A stretch of 64,000 bases of DNA from Halopseudomonas xiamenensis (lineage in GTDB: Bacteria; Pseudomonadota; Gammaproteobacteria; Pseudomonadales; Pseudomonadaceae). Positions within the stretch are counted from its first letter, which is position 1. Every line of letters starts with the position of its first letter. Below are positions 42,146-51,974 of the stretch, one piece after another. The notes beneath the pieces are model-generated. The model did no database searches, was not told the origin of the DNA, and saw nothing but the letters and a program-made list of their open reading frames with translations. The stretch lies in the NCBI RefSeq assembly GCF_014219065.1, contig NZ_JACLGO010000003.1:165921-229920 (forward strand), read 5' to 3'. Position numbers and translations under genes: made by a program.

Positions 42146-42229
42146 TACCGCTTCCCTCCCCCTGTCCCTGGAAACGCCCTGCCAGAGGCTTCCGAGGACT
42201 GTCAATGACTATAAACAAAGCCCACCACA

Positions 42230-42249
42230 AATGCGAATCATTATTATTA
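42230..42249 (-). promoter_or_regulatory. Fur-like box upstream of the receptor operon
   Basis: The minus strand reads TAATAATAATGATTCGCATT, close to the Fur consensus (hexamers of the NATWAT type). It is 85 bp upstream of the receptor start. The core ATGCGAATCATTAT is identical to the box at 43543-43557. The rest of the 327-bp spacer 42146-42473 shows no further gene or repeat. Confidence 0.75.
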
Positions 42250-42473
42250 GCAGGAAGAGATCAGAAACCCTCTTGATAAATGTCAAGAGAGCAGGAAAAA
42301 ATTGGCGGGGATTTATGGGGTATGGCGGCTCTTACGAGAAGTTGCCGACGGGCTCCGCTTACCGGAACGCTCGATATTCTGGAGAAAGGGAGAACTGCAT
42401 TTCAAGCGATGGGCCGGCCCGCGATGGCGCCGGCCGAGGTGAAACCCGACCGGGCCGCGATCAGCCTTCCAGT

Positions 42474-43379
42474 TCAGTGCAGGGTAAAAACGTCTTCCAG
42501 GGTTCGGGCTTCGAGGATGTTGTCGGCCCAGCGTTCCAGCTCGGCGGCCGTTGCCTTTTGCAGGCGAGCTTCGGTAGGTTCGTCCAGCGGGCCGAAGCGG
42601 CGGGTCAACAGGCGATACAGCAGGCTGCGTTCGCCTTTTTCTATGCCTTGCGCAATTCCCTGCTCTTTCCCCTCGCTCAACCAACGCTCTCGCAATCCAC
42701 TCATCTTGTTTGTCTCCTGCGGGTAACGCTCTTGATATTCACGCATTTCATTATCATCCAGGGCGGTGTAGATGTCGATGAAGTCCAGATATTTGACCTG
42801 TTTGTCCAGATCCGGCTCCATTTCCTGTAATCCACGTACAGCACTGGCGTAGATGTCGATCTTCTGTTCCGGCAGCCAGTGCATATTGGGCAGGTTAAGG
42901 CGGGCTACCAGGTTGCTGCTCCGTAGCCAATCTCCTGCTTCCAGCCTGGCCAGGTCACAGCCCAGGTACCGGAAGGATAGGTAGGTGTGGCGGTCACCAC
43001 CCAGTTTCAATTGCGTGGGAATCCGCTTGCCGGGTCGCAGAAAAATCACCACCGGTACTACCCGGTCGGTTTTCATTAGCTCGGTCAGGTCCAGGCAGTA
43101 GCGGGCAAGTCTGCGGATGGAAAAGCGCGTGGGATCGGTTTCTTCTTCGATGACGAACAGCAGTGTCTCCCGACGTCCGTCGGGCCACTCTACCAGTAGC
43201 GGTACATCGAGTTCGCGAAAATGGTCGCCGAGACGCTCCTTGAGTTGTTCCTGGCGGATCGGGGTAATCCGCACCTGTTGATCCAGACCAACTGCTTCCT
43301 GCTCGGCGAAGAACTCCAGCGCCTGCCGGGGATAGTCCAGGATCAGGTTCTTGAAATTCTGATCGTGGCTGTGGGCCAT
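42474..43379 (-). CDS. Rpn-family recombination-promoting nuclease / DUF4351 protein
   Basis: A 301-residue protein of the Rpn/YhgA-like PD-(D/E)XK group. The N-terminal MAHSHDQNFKNLILDYPRQA and the nuclease core (LLVEWPDGRRETLLFVIEEE, Asp/Glu pattern at about 60-80) are visible. The C-terminal DUF4351 hallmark is ERSLLYRLLTRRFGPLDE and AELERWADNILEARTLEDVF. Rpn proteins are hypervariable and common in multiple copies; E. coli members promote RecA-independent recombination and some act in phage defence. A short coiled region (LSEGKEQGIAQGIEKGERS) links the two parts. The gene stands alone between the receptor operon and the ABC operon. Confidence 0.88.
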   Translation of the reverse strand: MAHSHDQNFKNLILDYPRQALEFFAEQEAVGLDQQVRITPIRQEQLKERLGDHFRELDVPLLVEWPDGRRETLLFVIEEETDPTRFSIRRLARYCLDLTELMKTDRVVPVVIFLRPGKRIPTQLKLGGDRHTYLSFRYLGCDLARLEAGDWLRSSNLVARLNLPNMHWLPEQKIDIYASAVRGLQEMEPDLDKQVKYLDFIDIYTALDDNEMREYQERYPQETNKMSGLRERWLSEGKEQGIAQGIEKGERSLLYRLLTRRFGPLDEPTEARLQKATAAELERWADNILEARTLEDVFTLH

Positions 43380-43542
43380 ATCGCTTCCTTGATGGCGGTA
43401 TGTGGCAACAGGATTACAGAGGGGGCTGGGACATGGACAGGAGCAATGCGACAGACTGTGATGAGCTTGGCAAGCTGGCTTTTGCTTTTACGCCTTGATA
43501 TTTGTCATGTCGTTTCGACGACGAAGAAAATATACTCGGCGT

Positions 43543-43557
43543 ATGCGAATCATTATC
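43543..43557 (+). promoter_or_regulatory. Fur-like box at the start of the ABC operon
   Basis: ATGCGAATCATTATC, sharing 14 consecutive bases with the box at 42230-42249. It overlaps the translation start and the likely transcription start, where Fur would block RNA polymerase. Confidence 0.6.
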
Positions 43558-44556
43558 AAGCCCATCCTGAACTGCACCCTGGGTGCCCTATTCACCGCTC
43601 TGCTGTCATTGCCGGTAGCCGCTGAGTCATTGCTCCGTGACAAGCTGGTGCTGGCCGGACCGCCGACGACGGTGTCCTATCCTCTTCTGCATATGCTGGA
43701 AAGCGGCGCCCTCGACGCGGTGGCCGGGCAGGTACAGTTTCGCCTGTGGAGCAACCCCGATCAGTTGCGTGCGCTGACCCTGGAGGGTGGGGCCGATTTC
43801 ACCGCGATGCCGACCAATGTGGCGGCCAACTTGTATAACCGCAAGGTGCCGCTGCGGCTGAGCAACGTCTCAGTGTGGGGCATGTTGTGGCTGGTGTCGC
43901 GCAATCCCGAATTGAAGACGCTGGCGGACTTCAAGGGCGAGGAAATCGCCGTGCCCTTCCGGGCCGATATGCCGGATATCGTCTTCACCTTCCTCGCCGA
44001 ACGGGCCGGGCTGGACCCACGCAGGGACTTTACCCTGCGCTATATGGCGACGCCGATGGATGCCATGCAGTTGCTGGTGATGCGCCGGTTGGATCATGCC
44101 CTGCTGGCCGAGCCGGCGGTGTCCATGGCGCTGCGCAAGACCCGCTCGTTCCCGGTGTCGGTGGTGGCGCCTGAGCTGTATCGCAGCGTCGATCTGCAGG
44201 CGGAATGGGGTCGCCTGCTGCAGACCGAGGCACGCATTCCCCAGGCCGGCATGGTGGTGCTGGGCGAGGCGCGACAGGATGAGCGACTGGTACAACAGCT
44301 GGAAGCTGCCTACGCCGCCTCGCACCAGTGGTGCCTGGCTCAAGCAGTGGAGTGTGGCGAACTGGCGGCACGGCATATCGACATACTGACCGCCGAAGCC
44401 GCCACCGACTCGATCAACAGCCTGCCCCGGCATTACGCCAGTGCCGCCGAGGCCCGCCCGGAGCTGGAGCGCTTTCTGCAATTGCTGCTGGAGCGCCAAC
44501 CGGCCAGTGTCGGCGGTAAACTCCCGGATGCGGCCTTCTACGGATTGCAGCCATGA
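43543..44556 (+). CDS. ABC transporter substrate-binding protein, NMT1/NitT-TauT type
   Basis: A 337-residue exported binding protein: signal peptide (MRIIIKPILNCTLGALF, ending PVAA-ESL) and an NMT1/THI5-like body beginning LVLAGPPTTVSYPLLHMLESG. Family members bind nitrate, sulfonates, pyrimidine precursors or other small ligands; the ligand here is unknown. The ATG at 43543 coincides with a Fur-like box. A TATACT -10 element at 43531-43536 would place the transcript start at the ATG, suggesting leaderless expression. It overlaps the permease gene by 4 bp. Confidence 0.88.
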   Translation: MRIIIKPILNCTLGALFTALLSLPVAAESLLRDKLVLAGPPTTVSYPLLHMLESGALDAVAGQVQFRLWSNPDQLRALTLEGGADFTAMPTNVAANLYNRKVPLRLSNVSVWGMLWLVSRNPELKTLADFKGEEIAVPFRADMPDIVFTFLAERAGLDPRRDFTLRYMATPMDAMQLLVMRRLDHALLAEPAVSMALRKTRSFPVSVVAPELYRSVDLQAEWGRLLQTEARIPQAGMVVLGEARQDERLVQQLEAAYAASHQWCLAQAVECGELAARHIDILTAEAATDSINSLPRHYASAAEARPELERFLQLLLERQPASVGGKLPDAAFYGLQP

Positions 44557-45356
44557 GTCCATTGCGGTCACTGCACAATGCGCTGGGGGCCACCCTCGCC
44601 TATCTGTGGAGCGGCTGGGGCGCAGTGGCCAGCATCCTGTTGTTCTGTGCCCTGTGGGAACTGGGTGGGCGGGTCTATGGTGATCTGGTGTTGCCTGGCC
44701 CGGTGGCGACCCTGCAGCAACTGTCGGGCATGTTCGACAGTGGCCAGGCGTTGCCGGAGCTGATCATTTCCGCCCGCCGGGCGCTGTACGGGCTGGGGCT
44801 GGCGCTGGGCATAGGTACCCTGCTGGGCCTGCTGGCCGGCCGCTCGATGACCGCAGCGATGATGTCCCGCCCACTGGTGACCCTGCTGCTGGGCATGCCA
44901 CCGATCGCCTGGCTGGTGCTGGCCATGCTGTGGTTCGGCATGGGCGATGCCACACCGGTATTCACCGTGTTCATCGCCTGCTTCCCGATTGCCTTTGCCG
45001 GGGCCATGCAGGGCGGTCGCACACTGGACAACAAGCTCAAGGATGTGGCCCTGGCCTACCGCCTGCCCTGGCGCATGCTGTTGACCGACCTCTACCTGCC
45101 GCATATCACCTCCTATCTGTTTCCGGCCTGGATCACCGCGCTGGGCACCTCCTGGAAGGTCGTGGTGATGGCCGAACTGCTGACTACCGTGGACGGGGTC
45201 GGCGCGGCGCTGGCGGTCTCCCGCGCGCAACTGGACACCGCCTCGTCGCTGGGCTGGATCGTTGCGGTACTGGGGCTGCTGCTGGCCTTCGAGTACCTGC
45301 TGCTGGAGCCGATCAAGCGGCGGGTGGAACGCTGGCGTACGGAGCCCGGACCATGA
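44553..45356 (+). CDS. ABC transporter permease, NitT/TauT type
   Basis: A 267-residue inner-membrane permease with six predicted helices. The BPD_transp_1 EAA-type loop is visible around DVALAYRLPWRMLLTDLYLPHITSY (residues about 165-190), where the ATPase docks. Start and stop overlap both neighbours by 4 bp (ATGA), so binding protein, permease and ATPase are translationally coupled. Substrate unknown. Confidence 0.94.
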   Translation: MSPLRSLHNALGATLAYLWSGWGAVASILLFCALWELGGRVYGDLVLPGPVATLQQLSGMFDSGQALPELIISARRALYGLGLALGIGTLLGLLAGRSMTAAMMSRPLVTLLLGMPPIAWLVLAMLWFGMGDATPVFTVFIACFPIAFAGAMQGGRTLDNKLKDVALAYRLPWRMLLTDLYLPHITSYLFPAWITALGTSWKVVVMAELLTTVDGVGAALAVSRAQLDTASSLGWIVAVLGLLLAFEYLLLEPIKRRVERWRTEPGP

Positions 45357-46141
45357 GTGAATTGCATATCCGCCATCTGTATCACCGCTACGGCGTGACC
45401 GAGGTACTGGCTGATGTCGGGCTGGACCTGTACGCCGGGGAAACCCTGGCGCTGGTCGGTCCCTCGGGCTGCGGCAAGAGTACCCTGCTGCATATCATCG
45501 CCGGGCTGCTGACGCCGTCGGAGGTGGTCATGCAGTCGACCTTTCGTGGCCTTGCCTGTGTTTTCCAGGAGCCGCGGCTGATGCCATGGAAAACCACGGC
45601 AGACAATATCGCTCTCGGGCTCAAGGCACTGGGCGTACCCAAGACCGCCCGGCAACGCCAGGCGGCGGCTCTGGCCCAGCGCATGGGCCTGGCGCCCGAG
45701 GATCTGGCCAAGTACCCGCATGAGCTGTCCGGCGGCATGCAGAGCCGGGTATCGCTGGCCCGGGCGCTGGCGATCAAGCCCGACCTGCTATTGCTGGATG
45801 AGCCCTTCTCCGCGCTGGATATCGGTCTCAAGGCCGAACTCTATCGACAGCTGGAGGAGCAAGTACAGCAACAGGGCACCGCGGTGCTGATGATCACCCA
45901 TGACCTGATGGAGGCGGTACGCCTGGCCGACCGTATATTGATGATGGTGCCGGACCCTGGTCGCATGGTCTACGAGTTCACCCTGCAGCAACCGCAGGCC
46001 GAGCGCAGCAGTACCTGGGTCTACCAGACCACCGCTGAACTGATGCAGGTGCGGGAGGTACGGATCGGTTTCGGGCTGGACGAAGGCGAACTACCGGTCC
46101 AGATCAGCCACCATGAGCAACATTCGGGGTGCAGTGTATGA
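45353..46141 (+). CDS. ABC transporter ATP-binding protein, NitT/TauT type
   Basis: A 262-residue ATPase: Walker A GPSGCGKST (about 38-46), Q-loop FQEPRLMPW, signature ELSGGMQSRVSLARAL, Walker B LLLLDEPFSALD and the switch His in MITHDLMEA. ABC signature GGM rather than GGQ is common in the NitT/TauT class. Its last residues are HHEQHSGCSV. The neighbouring NnrS protein ends in an almost identical EEHQGGCSV, which is unexpected in unrelated proteins. It overlaps the NnrS start by 4 bp. Confidence 0.95.
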   Translation: MSELHIRHLYHRYGVTEVLADVGLDLYAGETLALVGPSGCGKSTLLHIIAGLLTPSEVVMQSTFRGLACVFQEPRLMPWKTTADNIALGLKALGVPKTARQRQAAALAQRMGLAPEDLAKYPHELSGGMQSRVSLARALAIKPDLLLLDEPFSALDIGLKAELYRQLEEQVQQQGTAVLMITHDLMEAVRLADRILMMVPDPGRMVYEFTLQQPQAERSSTWVYQTTAELMQVREVRIGFGLDEGELPVQISHHEQHSGCSV

Positions 46142-47427
46142 GCAGCATACCCGGCGGATTGAAGGGCGCATTGCGCGGCGACTGGCCGGTGTTCATGTGC
46201 GGCTTCCGGCCTTTCTTTATTCTCACTGGCGCCAGTGCAGTGGTGATGGTCCTCGCCTGGCTGCTGATGCTGCGCGGGCTGGTACCCGCTGGCATGCCCG
46301 GCGGCAGCCTGCTATGGCACGGCCATGAGCTACTGTTCGGCTTCGTTACCGCGGCCATTGCCGGGTTTGTGCTGACCGCCGTGCCGGAGTTTACCCGCAC
46401 CCCGATTCCGTCGCGCCGAGCGCTAGTGCAGATGACCCTGCTGTGGCTGGCAGCCCGACTGGCCTACCTGCTGGCCGGTGCCTGGCCTGCGCTGATCGGG
46501 CTCTGGCCAGCGGCGCTGCTGAATCTGGCGCTATGGGTGTTGCTGCTGCGGGAGGTGTTGCCCCGGGTGTGGAATGCACCGGAGCGTCGGCATGTCAGCT
46601 TTGCCTGGGCCATCGCCGCACTGGCGTTGCTGCAACTGGGCTTCTTTGTCGCCGCAGGTGCCGGCGGTAATCCCTTGGCCTGGCTGTACCTGAGTGTGGG
46701 CATGGTGATGGTGCTGATCATCATCGCCACCAGCCGGGTATCCATGAGTGTGGTCAATGGGCTGGTTGAACACGGTCATCCGGATCGACAGCAGACTGAA
46801 GAGGTCGGCTACCTGGCCCGCCCGCCCCGACGCAACCTGGCGATTGTCACCATCCTGATCTGCAGCATGACCGAGTTCATCTTCGGGCATGACGTCATCA
46901 CCGGCTGGACGGCCCTGGCCGCCGCTGCGGCCATGCTCAACCTGCTCAACGACTGGCATATCGGCCGTGCCCTGTTCACCCGCTGGGCGCTGATGCTCTA
47001 TGCCAGTTACTGGCTGATTGCGCTGGGCTACGCTCTGATGGGTGCTGCCTGGCTCGGTGCGCCACTGCTGCCATCCTCCGGGCGACATCTGCTGATGGCC
47101 GGAGCCATGGGCCTGTCGATCTTTGCCATCATGATGGTTGCCGGACGCATTCACGCCGGACTCTGGCTCGATCGCCGCCCCTGGCAGCCGATCACCGCCA
47201 CCCTGCTGGTGCTGGCTGCCCTGCTGCGGGCGGCCTCCGGCATGCATCTGTTCCTGCCCTGGATGAGCCAATTGCAAGCCATCTCCGGTCTGCTGTGGGC
47301 CGGGTGTTTCGCGGCCTACCTGGCAATGAACTGGTCAGCCCTCAGTGGGCCACGCACGGATGGTCAAGAGGGGTGTGCCGAGCCGTTGGCAGCAGGAGAA
47401 GAGCATCAGGGTGGGTGTTCGGTGTAG
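46138..47427 (+). CDS. nnrS: NnrS family haem-copper membrane protein
   Basis: A 429-residue inner-membrane protein with about 12 helices. The NnrS hallmark LLWHGHELLFGFV (about 58-70) contains the proposed haem/copper-ligating histidines; further His lie in FGHDVITG and AGRIHAGLW. NnrS protects against nitrosative stress and is often under NO-responsive control. It is the last gene of the ABC operon, with an ATGA overlap, and faces a convergent Crp/Fnr regulator gene. The tail EEHQGGCSV echoes that of the ATPase. An alternative GTG start at 46129 is possible. Confidence 0.93.
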   Translation: MSSIPGGLKGALRGDWPVFMCGFRPFFILTGASAVVMVLAWLLMLRGLVPAGMPGGSLLWHGHELLFGFVTAAIAGFVLTAVPEFTRTPIPSRRALVQMTLLWLAARLAYLLAGAWPALIGLWPAALLNLALWVLLLREVLPRVWNAPERRHVSFAWAIAALALLQLGFFVAAGAGGNPLAWLYLSVGMVMVLIIIATSRVSMSVVNGLVEHGHPDRQQTEEVGYLARPPRRNLAIVTILICSMTEFIFGHDVITGWTALAAAAAMLNLLNDWHIGRALFTRWALMLYASYWLIALGYALMGAAWLGAPLLPSSGRHLLMAGAMGLSIFAIMMVAGRIHAGLWLDRRPWQPITATLLVLAALLRAASGMHLFLPWMSQLQAISGLLWAGCFAAYLAMNWSALSGPRTDGQEGCAEPLAAGEEHQGGCSV

Positions 47428-47442
47428 TCCCCCTCGCCCCGA

Positions 47443-47459
47443 GTGTGGGGCTCCCACAC
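47443..47459. terminator. Hairpin between convergent nnrS and Crp/Fnr genes
   Basis: GTGTGGG-GCT-CCCACAC, a perfect 7-bp stem in the 44-bp convergent gap, enclosed by a weaker GCCCC/GGGGC pair. There is no T run, so termination would rely on the structure alone or on Rho. Confidence 0.5.
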
Positions 47460-47471
47460 AGGTCCAGGGGC

Positions 47472-48287
47472 TCAGCGCTTGCCCAGCACCTGGCTGGCGT
47501 AGTTGCAGCAGTCGAACAGGCTGCTGCCCAGGCGCTGGGCGGCCGATACCCTTTCGAACTGCGGGTTCGGTGGCGGCAGGCCGACCGACTCGCATAACCC
47601 TTTGATATCCAGCAGTACCACCTCGGGATGGTTGTCACCGATCAGGCCACTGCGGCGGAAGGTGCTCATCTGCCGCGACAGGGTTTCCGGGGTGATATTG
47701 AGCTGGCGCGCCAGCAGGCTCTGCGCCACTGGCAGCACCAGCCAGGCGCTGCGCTGCTGCATGTACAGGTCCATCAGGTACATCACCAGGCGCTGGGCGG
47801 CGTTACCGATGGTCAGCAGGTCGATACGGTTGAGCGACTGGGAGATACGCTCGGCCATACCGCCGAGCATCGCCAGGCTGAAATCCGGATTCTCGCGGCA
47901 CAGCTGCAGCAGATTATTACGCGGTATGCGATAGACCACGGCGTCCGTCGCCGCCTGGGCCGATAGCGGATATTCCGGCTGGCCGAGGAACATGGCGGTC
48001 TCTACCAGCAGGTCGCCCTGCTCCACGGTACGAAACACCTTGTTGTCGCCGGTATAGCTGGGCCGGTACAGGGTCAGCGTGCCGCTCTGGACCAGATAGA
48101 AATGCGTTGCCTGCTGGCCCATGTAGAACAGGTGCTGACGGTTGCTCAAGCGCAGAGGGTCGGCATCGGCCAGCAGGCTGCAGAGGATGTCACGGTCAAC
48201 GCTGGCGAACAGGGAGGAACGCTCGAGCATGCCGATGAGCGCAGAGGTCCGCCCCTCCGGCTCACAACCCGCATCATGAAGACGCAT
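47472..48287 (-). CDS. Crp/Fnr-family regulator, Dnr/NnrR-like
   Basis: A 271-residue Crp/Fnr protein: cyclic-nucleotide-type sensor fold (about 20-140), a long dimer helix (about 145-170) and a C-terminal winged helix with LARQLNITPETLSRQMSTFR, the recognition helix having the E..SR pattern of Fnr-type proteins. The N-terminal four-cysteine iron-sulfur cluster of Fnr/Anr is missing, which suits the NO-responsive Dnr/NnrR group. It probably regulates the adjacent nnrS operon. The start at 48287 follows GGAGGGAGAGGAG; a Fur-like box lies 23 bp upstream. Confidence 0.88.
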   Translation of the reverse strand: MRLHDAGCEPEGRTSALIGMLERSSLFASVDRDILCSLLADADPLRLSNRQHLFYMGQQATHFYLVQSGTLTLYRPSYTGDNKVFRTVEQGDLLVETAMFLGQPEYPLSAQAATDAVVYRIPRNNLLQLCRENPDFSLAMLGGMAERISQSLNRIDLLTIGNAAQRLVMYLMDLYMQQRSAWLVLPVAQSLLARQLNITPETLSRQMSTFRRSGLIGDNHPEVVLLDIKGLCESVGLPPPNPQFERVSAAQRLGSSLFDCCNYASQVLGKR

Positions 48288-48309
48288 GCTCCTCTCCCTC
48301 CGGACTTTA

Positions 48310-48332
48310 TGATAATCGTTCTCAACATTATC
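48310..48332 (-). promoter_or_regulatory. Fur-like box upstream of the Crp/Fnr gene
   Basis: TGATAATCGTTCTCA (48310-48324) matches the 7-1-7 Fur consensus at 12 of 14 positions, and GATAAT/ATTATC bracket 48311-48332 as a palindrome. No Fnr/Dnr box was seen here. This is the third Fur-like element within 6 kb. Confidence 0.65.
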
Positions 48333-48376
48333 ACAGCCCACTCGCTCGCATCAAATGGCGATGCGATGGCACCCGC

Positions 48377-49369
<993 letters not shown>

Positions 49370-49515
49370 CTAGACAAGCGATACATCATGGACCGTTTAT
49401 AACCAAATTCATAGGTACAACGGTGAGGTTAGACGAAGAATGATAAAAGCGAAGAGGCAGCAGGGAATTTACGGTGCCGCTGGTCGGTTAGTGAACTGCT
49501 GTGCGACCTCAAAGC

Positions 49516-49533
49516 GTAGCGCAGGCGCGCTAC
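49516..49533. repeat. REP-like palindrome, second copy of the 36227 type
   Basis: GTAGCGCAGGCGCGCTAC differs from the 36227-36244 unit at one base, and both are followed by ACCCC. It lies in the cysB/panE-like spacer. Confidence 0.7.
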
Positions 49534-49618
49534 ACCCCCTCGGGTTGTCGAGCGCCTCGGGCCGCGATCGGACCGGGTCGCGATCGACTCGACGACAGCA
49601 GGGTCTCAGACCGTCCCT

Positions 49619-49640
49619 GGGTCGAGATGGACCTCGACCC
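49619..49640. repeat. REP-like hairpin (8-bp stem, loop ATGGAC)
   Basis: GGGTCGAG-ATGGAC-CTCGACCC, a perfect 8-bp stem of the same family as 179-200. It lies 35 bp beyond the 3' end of the ketopantoate reductase homologue. A duplicated CGCGATCG also occurs nearby (49564-49588). Confidence 0.7.
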
Positions 49641-49674
49641 TCCATTGGCCAGAGTAGAGCCCGGCCATCGATAC

Positions 49675-50625
49675 TCAGGCGTCAGCCAGATAACCATCCT
49701 GGATGAACTGCAGCATGTTTCGCAGCGCCTCGGTGCGGGGCATGCTGCAGCCGGCAGCGGCGGCCAGTTGCAGCGCTTCGCCGTACAGGTTGTCCAGCTC
49801 CATCGGGCGCTTGTGCAGCCAGTCGTGATACATGCTCGGCAGATAGTCGGGCATGCGCTGGGTCCCTACCAGGAGCTTGTCAGCCAGCGACTCGGGCATG
49901 CTGTGGCCACAGGCCTCGGCGGCATCGACCACCTCCTGCATCAGGTCACGGATCAACTGGCGGCTCGCCGGATTGGCCAGCAGCGTTTCGGTACCGGCAT
50001 TGAGAATCACCGACACACCATTGAACGGCGCATTCCATACCAGTTTCTGCCAGCGCGCGCCCTCCAGATTGTCCTGCTCCCGCGCCTTCAGCCCGGCTTC
50101 GCGGAACATGGCCGCGCCGTCGGCGATCATCTGCTGCTGTTCCTCGACGCTCGCCGGGCCGGAATGGTAGGCCAGGTCGATCATGCCATTGTCCTGATGC
50201 ACCACCACGCCCGGCCCCTTGCGGTACAGGCAGACGTAGCACAGGCCACCGATCAGATGCAGGTCCGCCGGCAACTGGTCACGCAGGTGCGCCTCGTTGT
50301 TCAGTCCGTTCTGCAGCAGTATCACCCGCGCGCCCGGCGCGGCGGCGCGCGCGATGAGCGGTGCCAGCGAATCATTGCTGGTGGACTTGGCCCCGACCAG
50401 TAGCCAGTCGCAGGCCGGCATGGCCTCCACATCGTCATAGGCCTGCACCGGCGCGAGGTTCAGCTCACCATGCACCCGGCTCTCCACGGTAATGCCGTGC
50501 TGCTGGACCGCGGCATACTCGCTGCGCAGCAGAAAATGCACATCGTAGCCCGCACGGGCCAGCATCACGCCATAGAAGCCGCCAATGGCGCCAGTGCCGA
50601 TCACGCCAATACGTGGTTTTGTCAT
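49675..50625 (-). CDS. 2-dehydropantoate 2-reductase family protein (PanE-like)
   Basis: A 316-residue NADPH-dependent reductase with the N-terminal GVIGTGAIGGFYGVMLARAG (residues 6-25) and the ApbA/PanE catalytic Lys in WQKLVWNAPFNGVSVI. The C-terminal helical domain includes EVVDAAEACGHSMPE. PanE reduces ketopantoate in coenzyme A synthesis, but many pseudomonads carry several paralogues, so this copy may act on another 2-keto acid. The start at 50625 follows AGAGAGGAAAGG. Divergent from DAHP synthase. Confidence 0.88.
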   Translation of the reverse strand: MTKPRIGVIGTGAIGGFYGVMLARAGYDVHFLLRSEYAAVQQHGITVESRVHGELNLAPVQAYDDVEAMPACDWLLVGAKSTSNDSLAPLIARAAAPGARVILLQNGLNNEAHLRDQLPADLHLIGGLCYVCLYRKGPGVVVHQDNGMIDLAYHSGPASVEEQQQMIADGAAMFREAGLKAREQDNLEGARWQKLVWNAPFNGVSVILNAGTETLLANPASRQLIRDLMQEVVDAAEACGHSMPESLADKLLVGTQRMPDYLPSMYHDWLHKRPMELDNLYGEALQLAAAAGCSMPRTEALRNMLQFIQDGYLADA

Positions 50626-50849
50626 TCGCCTTTCCTCTCTTGTTTGAACGATGCGCAATAAACCGCTCCATGGTAATCGCTGTGCACGACGGGCAACAGT
50701 CAACCTGGCGACAAAGCTGCCGATATACCGGCTCAATCCCCCCGATAGCACCTGACAGGGTAGCCGGAGCCGGCATGCATGCTTTAAGCTGTCGCCCATT
50801 ATTGACAGGCTGGCAGGTTGCCGGCCTTGCAGACTCGCTGGGAAGGAAG

Positions 50850-51929
50850 ATGGCCGATTTACCTATCAATGATCTGAACGTTGCTTCCAACGAAGTGATG
50901 ATTACCCCTGCCCAACTCAAGGCCAGGATCCCCATGAGCCCGGCAGCGGAGGCTACCGTGGTCGACAGCCGCCAGGTGATTCGCGACATCCTGGATGGCA
51001 AGGACCAGCGCCTGTTCATCGTCATAGGCCCCTGCTCCATCCATGATGTGGAAGCGGCCAAGGACTACGCCCAGCGTCTCAAGACCCTGGCTGCCGAAGT
51101 GGGCGACACCCTGTACCTGGTGATGCGCGTGTACTTCGAGAAGCCGCGCACCACCGTGGGCTGGAAAGGGCTGATCAACGATCCCTACCTGGATGACACC
51201 TTCAAGATCGAGGATGGCCTGCATATCGGTCGCCAACTGCTCTGCGACCTGACCGACATGGGCCTGCCCACCGCCACCGAGGCGCTGGACCCGATCTCGC
51301 CGCAGTACCTGCAGGACCTGATTTCCTGGTCGGCGATCGGTGCGCGCACCACCGAGTCCCAGACCCACCGGGAACTGGCTTCGGGGCTGTCCTCGGCGGT
51401 CGGCTTCAAGAACGGCACCGACGGCAACCTCGGCGTGGCGATCAACGCGCTGCAGTCCACCGCCAGTCCGCACCGCTTCATGGGCATCAATGCCGAAGGT
51501 CAGGTGTCCATCGTCACCACCCGCGGCAACCAGTACGGCCATGTGGTGCTGCGCGGCGGTAACGGCAAGCCGAACTATGATTCAGTCAGCGTCGCCCTGT
51601 GCGAGAAGGAACTGGAGAAGGCCGGCGTCAAACCGAACATCATGATCGACTGCAGCCACGCCAACTCCAACAAGGACCCGGCCCTGCAACCACTGGTCAT
51701 GGACAACGTCGCCAACCAGATCGTCGAGGGCAACAGCTCGATCGTCGGCCTGATGGTCGAAAGCCATATCGGCTGGGGCAACCAGGCAATCAACAAGGAC
51801 CTGACGCAACTGGAGTACGGCGTATCCATCACCGATGCCTGCATCGACTGGGACACCACGGTCCAGGCCGTGCGCAGCATGCATGCCAAGCTCAAGGATG
51901 TATTGCCGGCGCGCAAGCGCGGCCAGTGA
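50850..51929 (+). CDS. 3-deoxy-7-phosphoheptulonate (DAHP) synthase, class I
   Basis: A 359-residue AroF/G/H-type enzyme that condenses phosphoenolpyruvate and erythrose 4-phosphate, the entry to aromatic amino-acid synthesis. Visible motifs are FIVIGPCSIHD (metal Cys), KPRTTVGWKG, GARTTESQTHRE and IMIDCSHANS (metal His region). The start at 50850 has GGAAGGAAG next to it; the frame is open far upstream but no homologue extends there. Feedback specificity (Phe, Tyr or Trp) cannot be read reliably. A strong terminator follows the stop. Confidence 0.96.
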   Translation: MADLPINDLNVASNEVMITPAQLKARIPMSPAAEATVVDSRQVIRDILDGKDQRLFIVIGPCSIHDVEAAKDYAQRLKTLAAEVGDTLYLVMRVYFEKPRTTVGWKGLINDPYLDDTFKIEDGLHIGRQLLCDLTDMGLPTATEALDPISPQYLQDLISWSAIGARTTESQTHRELASGLSSAVGFKNGTDGNLGVAINALQSTASPHRFMGINAEGQVSIVTTRGNQYGHVVLRGGNGKPNYDSVSVALCEKELEKAGVKPNIMIDCSHANSNKDPALQPLVMDNVANQIVEGNSSIVGLMVESHIGWGNQAINKDLTQLEYGVSITDACIDWDTTVQAVRSMHAKLKDVLPARKRGQ

Positions 51930-51942
51930 TTCCAGAGTATTG

Positions 51943-51967
51943 AAAACCCCGCTGCGGCGGGGTTTTT
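51943..51967. terminator. Bidirectional Rho-independent terminator
   Basis: CCCCGC-TGCG-GCGGGG with flanking AAAA and TTTTT gives a 10-bp A/T-extended stem and a U run in both directions. It serves the DAHP synthase gene and the convergent GNAT gene. Confidence 0.95.
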
Positions 51968-51974
51968 CATATCT

